From positions 124,001 through 188,000 of the forward strand of contig NZ_JFGT01000002.1 in assembly GCF_000599885.1 (NCBI RefSeq): 64,000 nt of DNA. The letters are read 5' to 3'. Numbering within the stretch: the first letter of the stretch is position 1; every line of letters begins with the position of its first letter. The stretch comes from Pantoea sp. IMH. Its GTDB lineage: Bacteria; Pseudomonadota; Gammaproteobacteria; Enterobacterales; Enterobacteriaceae. The notes below the pieces were generated by a model. It was given only the letters and a program-made list of their open reading frames with translations, did not search any database and was not told the origin of the DNA. Made by a program: the position numbers and the translations under genes. Positions 61,999 to 64,000 of the stretch are shown here, piece after piece.

Positions 61999-62323
61999 AG
62001 CCAGCTTTTGCTGATTCGTTCTCAGGGTTGCCGCCGCCAGGGCGGTAGCCTTCACCCGCCGATCCGCCGCGCCTGTGCCAGGCAGTCAGTGTGGGCTTTG
62101 CCCTTTGAGTTTTGAGCGCAGGTAAGCTTAAACTATTCCCGGCCTTTGTACTGCCTGGTCATCTTAACGTAAAAGTATGTAAGGACATGAATAGTTACAC
62201 CTCCTGCGCAAGTTATCCTTAATTCCTTCAATTTTTTGTCCTGCAAACTCGCTACACTAGCGCCATTATGGGACTTACTTTGGCCCTGACTTTGTAATTT
62301 GCTACCGGAGAGCTCACCACAGC
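61999..62323. other. 325-nt intergenic region upstream of mdtA
   Basis: No credible gene. It should contain the mdtABC promoter, which in E. coli is activated by BaeR. An AT-rich stretch at 62228-62240 followed by TACACT (62252-62257) is the most promoter-like part, but I cannot match a BaeR box with confidence. Confidence 0.4.
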
Positions 62324-63550
62324 ATGAACGCCAAACGCCGTTTTCCTTCGCTCGTCCTTATCCTGATCGTTCTGGCCGCTGCGGCAGGCGGCTACTACTG
62401 GTGGCAAAGTCATCATGCATCATCGCCAGAAACCGCCCGCGGTACGGGCGATCCCCGCGGGCCGGGCAGCAAAGGCCGTGGTCCGCTTTCGCCGGTGCAG
62501 GCGTCCGCCGCCACGCGTGAGAGCGTACCGCTGTATCTCTCCGGCCTGGGAACGGTGACCTCCGTCAATACCGTGACGCTGCGCAGCCGCGTGGAGGGCA
62601 ACCTTATCGCGCTGCATTTTAAAGAAGGTGAAGAGGTTGAAGCGGGCCAACTGCTGGCGGAGATCGATCCGCGTCCCTATGAGGTGGCACTGATGCAGGC
62701 TCAGGGACAGCTGGCGAAGGATCAGGCTACGCTTGCAAATGCCCGGCGCGACCTGGCGCGCTACGAAAAGCTGGCCAAGACCAATCTCGTCTCTCAGCAG
62801 GAGATCGACACCCAGCGCTCGCTGGTCAGCGAAACGCTCGGCACCCTGAAAGCCGATGAGGGCAGCGTCGCCAGCGCACAGCTTAACCTGACCTACAGCC
62901 GCATCACCGCGCCGGTGTCAGGACGCGTTGGCTTAAAACAGGTGGATATTGGCAATTATATTACCAGCGGCGATACCAATGGCATTGTGGTCATTACCCA
63001 GACTCACCCTATCGACGTGGTGTTCAGCCTGCCGGAAAACACTATCAGCACGATCCTGACCGCGCAGAAAAGCGGTGAGCCGATTCCGGTTGAAGCCTGG
63101 GACAGAAGCAACAGCACGCTGCTGACCACCGGCACCTTGCTGAGCATGGATAATCAGATCGATGCCACCACCGGGACGGTGAAGCTGAAAGCCCGCTTTA
63201 CCAACGAGGGTGATGAACTTTTCCCTAACCAGTTTGTGAATGCCCGGCTGAAGGTCAACACGCTACAGAATGCCATTGTCATTCCGGCGGCTGCGCTGCA
63301 GATGAGTAACGAAGGCAATTTTGTCTGGGTCGTGAACAGTGACAACAAGGTGAGCAAGAAGAGCGTCAAAGCCGGCCTGCAGGAGAGTACCAGAGTGGTG
63401 ATTGAGGCTGGTCTGGAAGCTGGCGAGCGGGTAGTTACTGACGGCATCGACCGTCTGACCGAAGGCGCTGCAGTGGAAGTCGTTGCCGCACAGTCAACCC
63501 CCCTGACCTCCGCGAAAAGCGTTCAGCCAGCGAAGGGAGCCAGCGACTGA
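62324..63550 (+). CDS. mdtA: RND efflux membrane-fusion protein MdtA
   Basis: Periplasmic adaptor of the MdtABC multidrug/bile-salt efflux pump, linking MdtB/C to TolC. The 408-residue protein has an N-terminal membrane anchor (about residues 9-25), lipoyl half-motifs [20 protein letters not shown] and [20 protein letters not shown], an alpha-hairpin between them (about 115-185) and beta-barrel domains. Its stop overlaps the mdtB start by one base (TGATG). Confidence 0.96.
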   Translation: MNAKRRFPSLVLILIVLAAAAGGYYWWQSHHASSPETARGTGDPRGPGSKGRGPLSPVQASAATRESVPLYLSGLGTVTSVNTVTLRSRVEGNLIALHFKEGEEVEAGQLLAEIDPRPYEVALMQAQGQLAKDQATLANARRDLARYEKLAKTNLVSQQEIDTQRSLVSETLGTLKADEGSVASAQLNLTYSRITAPVSGRVGLKQVDIGNYITSGDTNGIVVITQTHPIDVVFSLPENTISTILTAQKSGEPIPVEAWDRSNSTLLTTGTLLSMDNQIDATTGTVKLKARFTNEGDELFPNQFVNARLKVNTLQNAIVIPAAALQMSNEGNFVWVVNSDNKVSKKSVKAGLQESTRVVIEAGLEAGERVVTDGIDRLTEGAAVEVVAAQSTPLTSAKSVQPAKGASD

Positions 63551-64000
63551 TGCAGGTGATGCCTCCAAGCGCCAGCGGCGGGCCATCCCGCCACTTTATC
63601 CTGCGGCCAGTCGCCACAACGCTGCTGATGGTGGCGATCCTGCTGGCCGGGATACTGGGCTACCGCGCCCTGCCCGTCTCCGCGCTGCCGGAAGTGGACT
63701 ATCCCACTATTCAGGTCGTCACTCTCTATCCTGGTGCCAGCCCGGATGTGGTCACTTCCTCAATTACCGCACCGCTCGAACGCCAGTTTGGTCAGATGTC
63801 CGGCCTCAAGCAGATGTCGTCCCAAAGCTCCGGCGGCGCGTCGGTGGTCACGCTCCAGTTTCAGCTAACGCTGCCGCTGGACGTGGCAGAGCAGGAGGTG
63901 CAGGCCGCCATTAATGCAGCCACCAATCTGCTGCCGTCTGACCTGCCTAATCCTCCGGTCTACAGCAAGGTTAACCCGGCAGATCCGCCCATCATGACGC
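63550..64000 (+). CDS. mdtB: RND efflux transporter MdtB (5' part, cut by window end)
   Basis: The first 150 codons of an RND pump subunit, running off the window. It starts at ATG 63550 with a cytoplasmic N-terminus ([16 protein letters not shown]), the first membrane helix ([20 protein letters not shown]) and porter-domain blocks [20 protein letters not shown] and [20 protein letters not shown], essentially those of E. coli MdtB. It is translationally coupled to mdtA. Confidence 0.95.
   Translation, partial: MQVMPPSASGGPSRHFILRPVATTLLMVAILLAGILGYRALPVSALPEVDYPTIQVVTLYPGASPDVVTSSITAPLERQFGQMSGLKQMSSQSSGGASVVTLQFQLTLPLDVAEQEVQAAINAATNLLPSDLPNPPVYSKVNPADPPIMT

Noticed and set aside
62228-62257. 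A BaeR box upstream of mdtA
   Set aside because: The AT-rich stretch ATTTTTTGTCC only loosely resembles the BaeR motif I remember; not enough to annotate.
62268-62297. A 9-codon ORF (MGLTLALTL) upstream of mdtA as a possible leader peptide
   Set aside because: No Shine-Dalgarno sequence and no downstream attenuator-like hairpin could be seen; too short to support.

Overview
The window reads as a chromosomal segment of an enterobacterium of the Erwiniaceae (Pantoea/Erwinia type). The flanking genes are close to E. coli K-12 proteins (puuADRB, yeeZ, hisLGDCBHAFI, yegH, asmA, dcd, udk, dgcE/yegE, yegD, mdtAB). The large exopolysaccharide operon has the gene order G-H-I-A-B-C-D-E-F-J-K-L of the amylovoran (ams) cluster of Erwinia amylovora, which is related to the stewartan cluster of Pantoea stewartii. 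The species cannot be fixed from sequence alone.

Layout. (1) 0.2-4.5 kb: putrescine catabolism, puuA divergent from puuD-puuR-puuB, with a promoter/operator candidate between them. (2) 4.5-12.8 kb: yeeZ, then the his operon with its attenuator leader peptide and terminator. (3) 12.9-15.9 kb: a secreted SGNH hydrolase divergent from an OpgC-like membrane acyltransferase, followed by a structured non-coding stretch that looks like the 5' part of a group II intron. (4) 15.9-32.4 kb: a visibly AT-rich O-antigen cluster read on the minus strand from a JUMPstart/ops element at about 32.4 kb: two glycosyltransferases, gnd, gmd, gmm, manC, manB, wzx, a GT11 transferase, a GT2 transferase, wzy, colC, colD and wzzB. 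(5) 32.8-34.7 kb: galE and galF. (6) 35.0-51.1 kb: the ams-type exopolysaccharide operon, also minus strand, with its own JUMPstart/ops element and two RcsAB-box-like sites upstream. (7) 51.9-64.0 kb: yegH, asmA, dcd, udk, a PAP2 phosphatase, dgcE, yegD, mdtA and the start of mdtB.

How the genes work together. ManC and ManB make GDP-mannose, Gmd makes GDP-4-keto-6-deoxymannose, ColD (His188 in place of the PLP lysine) removes the 3-hydroxyl, and ColC finishes GDP-L-colitose. The GT11 enzyme is the best candidate to transfer colitose. Wzx, Wzy and WzzB export, polymerise and size the O-polysaccharide. In the second polysaccharide system AmsG starts the lipid-linked unit, AmsB/D/E/K add sugars, AmsJ adds pyruvate, AmsL/AmsC flip and polymerise, AmsA/I/H (Wzc/Wzb/Wza) export, and the secreted tailspike-like AmsF probably trims the product. 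GalE and GalF lie between the two clusters and can supply both with UDP-sugars. Paired ops elements suggest RfaH control of both operons; the RcsAB-like boxes suggest Rcs control of the ams operon.

I found no tRNA, rRNA, CRISPR array, intact insertion sequence or prophage. The most interesting items are the colitose pathway in a cluster split by gnd, the phage-tailspike-like N-terminus of AmsF, a strong intrinsic terminator inside the ams operon, a perfect long palindrome inside a glycosyltransferase gene, and the possible group II intron relic.
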